This document shows, piece after piece, positions 36,537 to 47,140 of a stretch of DNA of 64,000 nucleotides. This stretch comes from Fomes fomentarius (taxonomy: Eukaryota; Basidiomycota; Agaricomycetes; Polyporales; Polyporaceae): assembly GCA_022606135.1 (NCBI GenBank), contig JABYQN010000014.1, forward strand, positions 868,001 through 932,000. Reading direction: 5' to 3'. Each line of letters opens with the position of its first letter. The first letter of the stretch is position 1. Made by a program: the position numbers and the translations under genes. The notes under the pieces are model-generated. The model saw only the letters and a program-made list of their open reading frames with translations. It ran no database searches and was not told where the DNA came from.

Positions 36537-38664
36537 AAAATTCACAAGCGCGCAGCGTGCCTACCACACCTACGAGCAAGAAGCCCTGGCCATCCTCGAA
36601 GGCCTCATGAAATGGGAGGATAAACTCCTAGGCCGGAAGTTCAACATCGTCACGGATCACAAGGCGCTCGAGTTCTTCAAGAACACGACGCAGCTGAACA
36701 ATCGTCAGATCCGTTGGATCGAGTACATGGCTCAATTCGACTTCAAGCTCCAGCACGTACCAGGGAAGGAGAACAAGGTAGCAGACTGTCTGTCTCGCTA
36801 CTACGAGAACGACAACGCGGACGAGTTCCACGACCCCCACCACTACGTCAACGCAGACGTTAGACTCGACCCAGACTGGGATGACCTTCCAGGGAACCGT
36901 GTCGCGGAACTGCGTGCGGGACGAATCACTCGTCAAAACCCTGACGGATTGGAGCCCAAAGAACGCAACGAGCAACGAGAACTTCGTCAGAAGGCTGAAC
37001 CACGGACAGTGGAAGCGGATGAGATGGCCGCTGCAGCATCTAAAGCTGCAGCTCAAACACAACCAATGCCTGTGGTTCAGGCCGAACCTCAGGTAGAAGA
37101 CATCGATCCCACACCGACAGTGTGGGATACCATGGCTAATGGACCGTCGCTGCGGAAGACTATGGAAGACGTCCACGGTTTTCTTGAAGCTATCAAGAAA
37201 GGTTACCAAGCGGATGCCTTCTTTAGCCGTCTTCTTCAGAACCCATCAATGCACAAGAACTTTGCAGTACGCGATAACTTCGTGTACACGGCGAATCGTC
37301 ATGGTGAACAAGTTCTGTGTCTTCCTCGGACGAAGTTCAAGCAACGAACGACGACGCAGATCGTCATCGACCAAGCGCATGAAACTCTAGGACACTTCGG
37401 CACCCAGAAGATGGCAGAATACCTCCGTCGTTGGTACTGGTGGCCGAAAATGGGAGTTGAGGTTGAACGATTCTGTATCTCATGCTGGAGATGCCAGTCG
37501 TCCAAGCCTCGGAATCAGCTGAAGGCAGGGCTACTGCATTAACTACTGATTCCACTCATTCCTTGGATAGCTATTGCAATGGACTTCGTCGGTCCCTTTC
37601 TGCGAGCGAACGGATTCGATTACTTATGGGTAATCATGTGCCAACTCACGTCTATGGTACATCTAGTACCAATTTGTACCACTGATACCGCCGCGGACCT
37701 CGCCGCAATTTACTTACACGAGGTTGTACAGCTCCATGGGTTACCTCAGTCTATCGTCTCAGACCGAGACACCAAGTTCACTTCCAAGTTCTGGAGGGAG
37801 CTTCACCGCCTGCTTGGCGCGAAGCTTCTCATGTCCACCGTGTTTCACCCACAAATGGATGGTATATCCGAGCACACTATACATTCGGTTAACCAGATAC
37901 TGCGATCATTGGTCAAGCCTGATCAGTTAGATTGGCTTGACAAAATTCCGCTTGCCGAGTTCGCGATCAATTCCTCGGTAAGCGCATCTACGGGTTTCGC
38001 ACCTTTCGAACTCAACTATGGGTACCTACCACGGACTATGGCCGGTATAAGCACGGACAGTGCTTTTACTGGTGTTCACGAGTTTGCGCAGCGAGCGCGT
38101 GTGAACCTGGAGATGGCTCACGACGCGCTCATTGAGAGTCACGTGAACCAAACACATTACGCGAACCAAAGCCGGCAACAAGAGCCAGACTTCGAGGTAG
38201 GCAACATGGTTTACCTGTCTACCAAGAACCTGTCCGTCCCGAAAGGGCGGGCAAGGAAATTGGTACCCAAATACATTGGGCCTTATAAGATTGTTGGTGC
38301 GCATGTGGAGACCTCTAGTTACACGCTTGAGCTTCTGCCCGATCTTGTCAAACGAAGAATCCATCCGACCTTCCATGTAAATCTACTACAGAAGCACGAA
38401 CCGAATGATGACCATTTATTCCCTCACCGCGATTCGTGCACGTTCTACGACATGGGGAACAACGATGAGCAGGAATGGCTCGTTGATGAAATCGTGGGCC
38501 ACCGCTGGGTAGGTAATAAAATTGAATTCTATGTAAGATGGACGCACGGCGACACTACATGGGAACCGTACCCGAAATGTAATAAACTATCGGTAACGGA
38601 TGAGTATTTCCACCTCCAGGGCGTACAGCACTGGAGGTCCCTTCTGAGGAAATCGGAGGACTGA
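36430..38664 (+). pseudogene. RNase H, integrase and chromodomain segment of pol
   Basis: RNase H reads CDVSIHGLGALYGQG, TYEQEALAILEGL and FNIVTDHKALEFF. Integrase has the HHCC finger (HETLGHFGTQ, CISCWRC, about 37378-37496), a TAA at 37540-37542 in an otherwise continuous frame, and the DDE core (MDFVGPF; SDRDTKFTSKFWREL; SEHT). The C terminus is a chromodomain, EWLVDEIVGHRWVGNKIEFY then VRWTHGDTTWEPY (about 38470-38580). A chromodomain normally directs integration to modified chromatin. The first Asp, second Asp and the Glu of DDE are all present. Confidence 0.88.
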
Positions 38665-38824
38665 CGTGACGCGTCCAGTCATCAGGTGACCGCGTTGGGT
38701 GCCCCCTACCTAATTTGGACAAAATTAGGAGATGGCGCTTAAGTTAGTGGACTTACTGAAATTGGCTCCGAATTTGACATAAGTCACCGTCTGCCTCAAG
38801 ACATCCTCATCCTCTACTACCACC

Positions 38825-41230
38825 ATGAACGCCGACCACCCCACTTACTTCAACCCCGCTGCGCTGACCATCCCGACAGACAGCCAGCAGCAGCAGCAGC
38901 AACAACAACAACAACAACACGCGGCCATCCTGCCATTGCAGACCACGATGGAAGGTGTGACCGCGATGACAGCGCAGAACGCGCCCTTGTTGGCAGGGGG
39001 TATGGGGATGGGGCCACCTTACCAGGTGCCCAGCCCCTACCCGCCTGTCGCATACCCTCACCACTTGGCGGGCATGGTCCCGTACGGCGCGCCATACGCG
39101 GCCCCGTACGGCGGCCCTCAATTTGCACCCATGCTGCCACCGCCAACAACAGTCGCGACTGCGCCGGGGGCACCACCACTCATGCCCATGTCATCCTCCC
39201 ACATGCAGTGGGAATGCATCGACAGGAAGATGGTGTACATGGGGCATCGCGACCCCAGATGCACCATCTGCCCGGTGTATATTCAGCATGTCACGGCCAC
39301 CCGGAACGAACCTCAATACATCCAAGCTCACGAGGAGGCCCGGGCTGAACAACAAAACACCTACTATGCTCATTTCAAGCGGTGGCAATCTTCAAGGGGG
39401 GAAGGGGCCGGAGCCAGCGACGAACTTCGTCGACTCTGGGCTGAAAACGAGAGATTAGAGGATGAAACACGGAGGCAAAGGGAACGACAAGAAGACCTCA
39501 AGCAGAGGTTGATCAGAGCTTGGGATGCTCACGACACGCAACGCAGGCGTGCTGATCAGTTACAAGATGAGGTTGACTGACTCTCGAGAAGGAGAGAGCG
39601 GTCGCGCTCTCCTCGAGGAGATCGCCGCAAGCGGCGACGGTCTCCCCATACCTCCCCTCATCCCCCATCCTCACGCACAGGGCCATCAAGAGGCCCTATC
39701 CAACCCACGACAACCGTCGCGCATGCGCACGAGCGTGTCCCACCGCCGCCATCACTCACGATGGGTCCGCCGAGGCCGCGCCAGAACTGCACGATGGGAG
39801 CGACAGACCATCGCACCCCTACCTCCACATCCACCACTCAGCCACGACCGGAGTTCGTGCAAGGATCTTCACGATCCTCCGCACCTCCGGCCGCGCCTGC
39901 TCCAGACGCGATGGACACAGACGAGCAACCGTCCGCGACCTCATCCATCACGGCCATACCGGTCCCACCTCCGGCGTCGGATCTCCCATCGATCGACAAC
40001 CTCGATCATTTCCTGGACGGCGACGACGACGAGGAAGATGAGGACGAGATCGACCTCGAAGAAGTCCAGCATCGCGAAAGCCGAGCTCGCGCACGTCGTG
40101 CTCGCGTCGTGGCGAGCAGGCCACCACCCTCGACAACGGGGACTTGCACTCAGGCAGAGCCGAGTCCCACCGAACCACCATACGACGATGTTGTGGCCCC
40201 ATCACTCCCGCATGGCGTACCAACCTCGGCCACGCGCGACCAATGGCCCACCAATTTGCCATGGCCCACGACAACTGAGGTCCGCCTTGCGGACGCGTGG
40301 CACGACTACGTGCCACAGAGCATCGATCAGGCAAGCGCGCTCATGCGCGAGGCCCGCGACCAGCAAGGTGGTGCACTTCAACGTGCGCGTCACCTTATCG
40401 CGCAAATTGACACGCAGTCGGGCTACTTGGCCATACCCGGTCTCACCTCTGTCAAGAACAACTGGTGCAACCCCGCGTGACGCCGCCCCAATCCCATTGC
40501 TCGCCCTCCGGCTCCCAGCCAGCCTGCCGTGAGACCACCACGCCATGGACAGGCTATGCCCACTCACGCTGACCCACCAGCCCGGTGGGCCACATATTAC
40601 CAGGACTATCCCCACTCCATTCCGCGACAGCTTGTCACGAACCCGGCACATCCTGAGCAAGTACCCCCACTTGATATGATTGAGGGGTACATGCTCATGA
40701 GGCGGTTTGTACCACCGACTGGCAAGAGCGAGGGTTTGCAATGCGCACAGCTGCTCGCTGTGATCGCGCGCGCGTTCTCGGTGCTCGACTTTTACGAGCG
40801 CATGATCACGCATCACCACCTACGTGTGGCGACGACCGAGGACTTGAAGCCAGTTCCTGGTCCCATCGCAAACGTCGGGGAAATCGACGTTATCCGCTGG
40901 GCAGTGCAATGCGGAATGACCCGCCACACGTCGCTACTCATCTCAAACGTAGCACGTCGGTGCCGCAACCAAGACCTGGGGCGCGCCCTGGATAGCATGG
41001 AAGTCTGGCCAGACTTCCCGTCATCCCTGGAGGACGTACCCACGTACGTGGCATCCTCATCGACCACCATTTTGATGACCAATCCCGTAGAGCCTAGCAG
41101 TGATGGTCTGGTCCCTCAAGAAGACGTCGAGATGACTGGGGAAGGCTCCGCTCAGACCGAGCAACCCGTCGTGGACGTTCCTGCCGGAGGCATACATTCT
41201 GAAGGTGAGGATCACGCTTGCGACGAGTAG
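38825..41230 (+). pseudogene. Third retrotransposon ORF of unknown function, two in-frame stops
   Basis: Lies between pol and the 3' LTR on the same strand, where an env gene would sit. One frame runs 802 codons from ATG 38825 to TAG 41230, broken only by TGA at 39578-39580 and 40478-40480, both explainable as CGA to TGA. N-terminal part: a run of 11 Gln (38882-38917), a Pro/Tyr/Gly-rich stretch and a Cys pair in DPRCTICPVYIQH. Next, a predicted coiled coil (LRRLWAENERLEDETRRQRE), a basic RS-rich region after the first stop (LSRRRERSRSPRGDRRKRRR), and an acidic run (DGDDDEEDEDEIDLEE). The C-terminal domain (MIEGYMLMRRFVPPTGKSE, IARAFSVLDFYERMI, IDVIRWAVQCGMTRH) looks globular. No signal peptide or membrane segment, so it is not an envelope protein. 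I do not recognise it. Confidence 0.7.
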
Positions 41231-41413
41231 CCGCGATAGACCTTGTAAAGGATGCCACCACCGTAGCACATCCATACGAGATGACTACGGTAGGTTGACT
41301 CCTTGTGGCTATCATATCCTACTCTGTCTGTGGGACGTTCAAGATCATATTGTTATCATCTGCCATCCTGGCTAATACTATCTCTTTCTATCATACTCGA
41401 ACCTAGTGGGTTC

Positions 41414-41426
41414 TGAAGGAGGGGAG
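41414..41426 (+). other. Polypurine tract
   Basis: A purine-rich run (after one T) ends directly at the 3' LTR, the position of the plus-strand primer for reverse transcription. Confidence 0.7.
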
Positions 41427-41663
41427 TGTAAGGACTCCGTAATTACCAGATCACAGTCGTGGTAATAATAGATAAGATTAGATCATACTTGTATTACATA
41501 ATACATGTGGCTGTACGCGAGCGTCATAAAGACGCTTGGAAGGACGTGGCGAGACTTGAAGTCTTCCACCACGTCCAGCAGAGTACAACGCACTTCTCAT
41601 ATAGAGACTGGTGCAGCGTACTTGGGACATGGTGGGCATCAAGACTACTCAAGATTTATTACA
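41427..41663 (+). repeat. 3' long terminal repeat
   Basis: 237 bp copy of the LTR at 31412-31648, ending TTACA and followed by the right GCAAG target duplicate (41664-41668). Confidence 0.93.
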
Positions 41664-42395
41664 GCAAGAGAAAGCACTGTGCCAGGCGAGTCACGGTTCG
41701 GACGACTACAACCTTACCATCTCCAGATCTGACCCCTTCAAGCTGGTTGATGTATTGACGTGATGTCTAGTAGCTGTTCCCATACCGGAGCATTCGGTTC
41801 TTCTTCAGTGGGGGCATGTGCCTGACATCATCCTCACTCGACTCAATGGTCGAACTTGCAGGATCTGGGCCTATGACCAGCTGCTGAACCTCGCAAAGGG
41901 AGCGAGAGAACGCAATCTTAACTTGAAGTTATAACAACTACTATTATGCCGAGACACCCAGACCAAGATATTGAAGCAAGCGGAGCGAGCGCGCGAGAGA
42001 GCAGGGAAGCGAGCAACAAAAGGATGAATTCGCGTTTGTACCAAGCAAACACGTAAGGAATACAGGATGATGCGCGAGCCTTATAAGTAACTTAGAGGAA
42101 TGTAAATGACCAAATCAGGACATAACTAAGGTACCAGTAAGTCCGTAAGCGGTAACATACAGGGGCTTATCGTACGACGATAGGGTATCGTCCGGGCCGG
42201 ATGCGTCATCGGTCGTACTCGAAAAAAAAACTCATGTTCCAACACAAGAGGTCATTCGGCACACATTTCCACTGGTGACCCGCAATCGAAGCCTAGAACA
42301 ACATGTACACTTCCATGCCACTCACGCCTGAGAGTTTGTTTCTTCGGCCGATGGTCCGAAGAGCGAATGATAAGGGAGATGTCGCTGCGTTGGTC
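41664..42395. other. Flank between the retrotransposon and the methyltransferase promoter
   Basis: About 730 bases with no supported gene. It contains the right target duplicate at 41664-41668 and simple purine-rich stretches near 41970-42010. The outer edge of the duplicated block may lie in or beyond this region, but it cannot be placed because the other arm runs off the window. Confidence 0.5.
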
Positions 42396-42450
42396 ACAGC
42401 TGTGTAGGTGAAGAATGCCCGATGTGCGCATTCTTCACCTAAACAGCTGT
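42396..42450. promoter_or_regulatory. Near-perfect 23 bp inverted repeat (hairpin) upstream of methyltransferase 1
   Basis: Arms 42396-42418 and 42428-42450 are complementary at 22 of 23 positions around a 9-base loop. Each arm contains AGGTGAAGAATGC or its complement and the palindrome CAGCTG. The right arm abuts a TATAAG sequence, about 115 bases upstream of the ATG at 42566. It could be a dimer-binding operator, a cruciform, or the relic of a small inverted-repeat element. Confidence 0.6.
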
Positions 42451-42565
42451 ATAAGAACGACACATGAACTCCTTTGGTCCTGCAAGTCGACAACTTCAAC
42501 ACTTCAACCTACCTCTACATCCAGGTGTCCTAGAAGCTCCCTTACCCACCCCACTCTCCTCACTG

Positions 42566-43648
42566 ATGGCCACCCAATCAAACACTTTCGGGAATGAGAA
42601 ACGGGATCAGAATGCATATCCTCTGAACGAACAAGCTTACCCCCTGCGTCCAGGAACTCCAGAGTTCGAGTTCTGGATCACTCAGACAGGGATCAAGGAC
42701 CCGGATGAGCTCATGAAACATATCCTTGAAGTTCAATCTGAGGCATATTCTGTGAGTCGCACGTGTCGATATGAGGTGTTCACAACTTGATATCGCTCTC
42801 ATAGCTGTTCGCATATGGGTGCATCCGTTATTTCCTCTTCCTCAGGTAATTACCACTATGACACTGAGCTATCCTAATACTACGTTATAACTGATGGTGA
42901 ATTATTCAGCTTTCGCATTCCACATATGCATGGGTATCATCAAGTACTGAAGCTCGCCAAGGAGAGAGAAAACTCATTTGTCTGGGTAGTCGGCACGGAC
43001 ACCCGTGTAGTCGCCAATGATGGCTGGCCTGCTCACAACATTGTTGCATCAGACATTCAAGCCAGTAAGTTTGCGTCATTTGCAGTCATACTCTCATTTC
43101 TCAACGGCAGTGGTACTACAGAATTCTGGGATCTTGGGCATAAGCTCTTCCGTTCGACCGATGAGAGCTTCCCAGCCAAGTTCATCCCCGGGAATATCCT
43201 CGATCCTGCCCACCTGGATGTCTACCCTATCTCATACACCACCCCTGACACACCCGCGGCGCCAACGCTTTCAAGTCTGACCTCGCTCAACCCTCTGCGT
43301 GGTCGTGTCTCTGTCATACACGCAGGTGCACTTCTTCACCTCTTCACCGAGGAGGAACAGATCCGCATCGCTCGGGCTTTTGCTGGGCTCCTGTCTCCTC
43401 AACCAGGCTCCATGATCCTCGCTACGCAAATGGGGGCACTCGAGAAGGGGACTCGGGTCGTGGGGCGGGGAGTAAACACGACTATTTCCCAATTTTGTCA
43501 GAGCGCGGAGAGTGTGAAGGAGCTGTGGGATGGCCAGGTGTTTGAGAAGGGGACAGTCAAAGTCCATGCGGAACTCACCAAGCCGCATGAGGATATGCCA
43601 GGGCATGAGGGCATCTTGTTACTTTCGTGGATTGTCACGCGGCTCTAA
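42566..43648 (+). pseudogene. Methyltransferase 1 (AusD/Trt5-like), SAM motif I deleted
   Basis: Family of fungal SAM-dependent methyltransferases found in meroterpenoid and related pathways. ATG 42566 begins MATQSNTFGNEKRDQNAYPL, then LRPGTPEFEFWITQTGI and VQSEAYS, an intron, YGCIRYFLFL, an intron, PHMHGYHQVLKLAKEREN. At this point the other two copies read AILLDVGCC, an intron, then VGTDxRVVA. Here about 80 bases are missing, and the text continues ENSFVWVVGTDTRVVANDGW in frame. The rest (FWDLGHKLFRSTDESFPAKF, SVIHAGALLHLFTEEEQ, LSWIVTRL) is intact; a 57 nt intron lies at about 43062-43118. The glycine-rich SAM-binding loop is lost, so methyl transfer is unlikely even though the frame is open. 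It may still be expressed. Confidence 0.8.
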
Positions 43649-43873
43649 GGAAGCAGTGTACGTATGTTTGTAATGGTTGTGGGTGGGAAATTATGAATCA
43701 ATCAGAGTTCAGGTTACCGCCGGGCTACGTCCGCAGCATCAGACCTCATACTGTAGCATTCGAGTCGACTGATGAGCACCGATTTCCTACGACCAGCACC
43801 GACAGAGTCTATTTCAGCCGATACTGCTCTGTGAGTTATATCCTCATCACGATCAAAGGACTCACTAAAGGGA

Positions 43874-45299
43874 ATGATCAGACAACAGTTCGATATGGAC
43901 ACTGTGCTACCAAGCCCCACTCCGCCAGCCACTTCCTTCAAACTACCTGGAGAGCTCATCGACATCATCATGGACTATCTGCAGGAAGAGATGAGTGCGC
44001 TTTATGCATCCGCCCTAGTATGCCGCGCGTGGCTTCCCTCAAGTCGCGGCCATATGTTCAAGGTCTTCAAAATCAAGAGGCCGAGTACTTATGGCAGGGC
44101 GTATTACAACGGCAGGATCACGTTCCTCATCAGCACACCTGATGTCGCGTGCCACGTTCGCTCCCTCCATATTTCCTTCCATCGCATCGATCTAGCGCGA
44201 TTGCATAAGGTCTTCGAGGAACTCCCCCTTCTGCGCTCTCTGGTCCTCTCAGAATTGGACATCACCAACTACGGCAGTGATTACAGGGAGCACGAGCCAG
44301 ATCCCAAGACCATGCGCTTCCACGCGCTCGAGGAGCTCCAAATCACCTCATGTAACATCATCCACCAAAACTTCCCATTTCTATTCCGCTTCCTCGCCTC
44401 ATTCGACTCAATCTCACGGCTTCAGCTCACAGTTACATCTGACGATTTGCTTTTGCGTCCTCCGACGCTCGACATGACCTCAGACCTGATACGCGACTCG
44501 GCCAGCATTGCGCTGACTCATCTATCTACATTCAATATCCCGCTTTCCGTGGTCCATAAGCTAGTAGCGCACACCCATACTTGCAACACGTTGCGAGTGC
44601 TCTGGTTTGACCAGGAGCGAGTCGAGCCGGGACACATCAGCCAGATCGGCGCCATCTTCAACGTGCTCGGGCCGTCTGGATGCCTCAAGCGCGTTATCTT
44701 TGGGCCTTTGGACATCTTCGATGGCGAGAGATATCCCTATATCAGTAGGTTACTTCGCACATAAGGAGGAGATAGAGTCACTGACTCCTTAGTTTTATTT
44801 GTTACTCACAGAGGATGACCAGCAGGGATGGGCGGCGCTGCAGCTTGAGCGCTGTCGCGGACTCGAAGAGATCAACCTTCGTATACGGAAGATCCTGCGC
44901 TCGCATGTTCGTATCTTTTCCCACCTGCCCCCGTCGGTGCACGCTGTACGGATTACGTTCGTCGGAATGGACGCGCGGGTGGTCGCCCCGGAGACAAGGA
45001 GCGACTGGAATGCATTCGATGCTGCGTTTTCCGAAAAGAAGTTCCGTCATATCAAGCTCGTGCTTGATATGTCACGCGTTAAGCAGACGTTGTCCGCAGA
45101 CGGATATGCGCGTCTGCTGGATCGGGCGATAGATGGGCTACAGACCGTGAGGGCTCAAGACAGGTTGTTAGTGACGGAAAATCCGCGGGATTGGTGGGGT
45201 AAGTTCTTCCTTGTGAAACTCAACGATGGATCTGAGCCATTGTCTAACACGACTCATTCGCTTCTAGACATTCGGGAGACTGGGATGAGGACGGGATGA
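43874..45299 (+). CDS. F-box protein A
   Basis: Starts at ATG 43874. F-box: FKLPGELIDIIMDYLQEEMS, ALYASALVCRAWLPSSRGH. The remainder is a leucine-rich repeat-like region (HVRSLHISF, LPLLRSLVLSELDI, ALEELQITSCNI, ISRLQLTV, LTHLSTFNI, NTLRVLWFDQE, CLKRVIFGPLDIF). An intron at about 44738-44813 joins PYI to KDDQQGWAALQLERCRGLEE. A second intron at about 45201-45268 joins PRDWW to DIRETGMRTG and the stop at 45297-45299. The F-box would bind Skp1 and the repeat region a substrate, both by family inference. An inverted, broken copy lies at 61497-62890 and a divergent tandem relative at 45752. Confidence 0.82.
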
Positions 45300-45751
45300 A
45301 GGCGGAGCTCGTCATAGGACTCTGGGTGGAAGCTGGTTTCAGGATGTCGGAGCTTCGATTTCACACTGTCCAGCTTTATGATTTGAACGACAAGATGCAC
45401 GAGCGAGCTTACACGGTGATACTCTTCATATCTCAACATTATGTCAAGTCCAGAAACTTCGTATGTGGCAAATATTGTCGCAACGTACAGGTCTGTAGAT
45501 AGAATGCCTGCAGTATCACTTCAGAACGGTCAAAGGCATAAGTCAAGAGATCCGACAGATTGGCTCTGCATCGCCTGCCGTCGCTGTAAATTGGGTTGAA
45601 CGCGAGCAATGACAACAGCTCAGCGCTAAACCTAGTTCGCCCTTGCACTACCACACCAATGTCTGTTGAGTTCTCTGATTCTGCCGCTGATTTAAGGCAT
45701 CTGGAGTGAGTGGAGGCAATACGCTCTGTTTTATGTATATACTGATAAGGA
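45300..45751. other. Intergenic region, part of the inverted duplication
   Basis: 450 bases with no gene. The stretch around 45500-45720 matches the complement of about 61020-61200 (shared blocks such as CAGCTCAGCGCTAAA and ATGTCTGTTGA), so noncoding DNA was duplicated with the genes. Confidence 0.6.
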
Positions 45752-46994
45752 ATGATCCTAAGTGAGCAGACCACGGATGTCCCATTACCTGTGGAGACAA
45801 CGGATATCATCATCGATCATCTTCACAACGACATCCGTTCTCTCCGTGCTTGCTCCCTTGTATGCCACGCATGGCTGCCATCCACTCGCCACCATCTCTT
45901 CAACTCCTTCACCATCAAACCAGGCGACGCGTACTTCGCCGATAGTGTAACGTTCCTCACAACTACGCCAGAGATTGCACGACATATACGCTCGCTGCGG
46001 ATTATATCTCACCCCGTTAGCTTGACTCAGATGGACACACTCATCAAGAGTATTCCGCGCTTGCGTTCGCTCACCCTCTCCGAGGTGATCGTTTACGATC
46101 ATAGGAGCGACAACCTAGACCCTGCAGTGCGCTTCCCCGCGCTCGAGGAGCTGACCATCCTCTCGTCTAACATTCTCAATCATAATTTTGCCTTTCTCTT
46201 CCCCTTCCTAGGTCTCTTCCAATCCATCTCTCGTCTGCAGCTTCAGGCGATGCTCAGACTACTCGATGTCAATTTCACCGTCGACCCGTGCCCCTCAGCC
46301 AACCTAGCGCTAACCCATCTCTCTGCCTACCACATGCACCCGCCCGTGCTACGCAAACTCATACAGCACACGCGCACGTGCGAGACCTTGCGTGTGCTTT
46401 GGTTTGATGACGGCTTCTTCCAGTGGCAGTCCATAGCGGAGCTTGGCAGCATCTTCCAAGCTCTGGGCCCTTCTGGATGCCTCAAGCGAATCATCTTTGG
46501 CCCTCTAGATATCTTTCACCCCTCTCGTTCAGGGGAATGGGACGAGTTACAGATCGGGCGCTGTCAAGGGCTCGAAGAGTTGAACCTCCGGACTCGGGTG
46601 GTCCTGCGCATGCACGTTGACCTCTTTGCCACCCTTCCGCCCACGGTGCGCACGATACGCATCACGTTGGTCGGGATAGACAACTCGGCGAGAGAGCCAG
46701 GAGCAGATAGTCAATGGGAAGATTTCGACGCTGCATTCTCTGGATCCCAGTTCGCTCATGTCATACTCGTTCTCGAGACTTCGCCGCGCCTCAAAGAGAG
46801 GTTAAATGCCAAGAAAACTGCCGAGTTGATGGACCGGGTGATGAACGGACTCAGGAGCTTACGAGCTCAGGGGAGGTTGGTGGTGAGCGAGCAGTCGATG
46901 GAATGGTGGCGTGAGTGCTGTTTTATCTCGATAACCTGCCTGGAAGTGATTCTGATTTTGTGCAGGTGTAAGCAGTACGAATAAGACGGCGTGA
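45752..46994 (+). CDS. F-box protein B
   Basis: ATG 45752 begins MILSEQTTDVPLPVETTDII. F-box: DIIIDHLHNDIRSLRACSLV then CHAWLPSTRHHLF. LRR-like region: HIRSLRIISHPVSL, IPRLRSLTLSEVIV, ALEELTILSSNI, LALTHLSAYHM, ETLRVLWFDDGFF, CLKRIIFGPLDIF. Proteins A and its copies have an intron after LDIF; here that intron is gone and a short remnant (HPSRSGEW) is read in frame. The long frame continues to EQSMEWW, where a GT..AG intron (about 46911-46965) would give the ending RVSSTNKTA at TGA 46992-46994; without splicing the frame stops at 46984. A copy in inverse orientation at 59617-60963 is broken. Confidence 0.78.
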
Positions 46995-47140
46995 GCGACG
47001 TACATAAACGCTCTCTTGGAAGTGAGTGTCCTCAGGTCAAAGCTGATCAGACGCGGTACGAATTGAATCAATCAATCATTTCACAGCAGAGTGGAGCAAA
47101 AGCCTCGCAGTCCATCTATTGTATGTATGTACTACTAGGC

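Larger units (their letters stand above)
31412..41663 (+). mobile_element. Ty3/gypsy chromovirus LTR retrotransposon with extra third ORF
   Basis: A 10,252 bp element bounded by 237 bp direct LTRs that begin TGTAAGGACT and end TTTATTACA, with a 5 bp GCAAG target duplication. Order is Gag, protease, RT, RNase H, integrase, chromodomain, which defines a Ty3/gypsy chromovirus, followed by a third ORF and a purine tract at 41414-41426. Coding is interrupted by in-frame stops at 35088, 35862, 37540, 39578 and 40478 and by frameshifts near 32075, 32150, 34000 and 36425. The two LTRs differ at 6 of 237 positions by eye, so insertion is fairly recent. The copy is non-autonomous as read. Confidence 0.93.

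Noticed and set aside
38882..38920. CAG/CAA tract as an independent microsatellite
   Set aside because: It is in frame and codes for the Gln run of ORF3, so it is described there.
39525..40532. 335-residue frame, Arg/His/Pro-rich
   Set aside because: Out-of-frame overlap with retrotransposon ORF3; composition is that expected from reading the Pro/Ala-rich coding sequence in another frame.
38825..41230. ORF3 as an envelope gene
   Set aside because: Position fits, but no signal peptide, membrane helix or glycoprotein features are seen.
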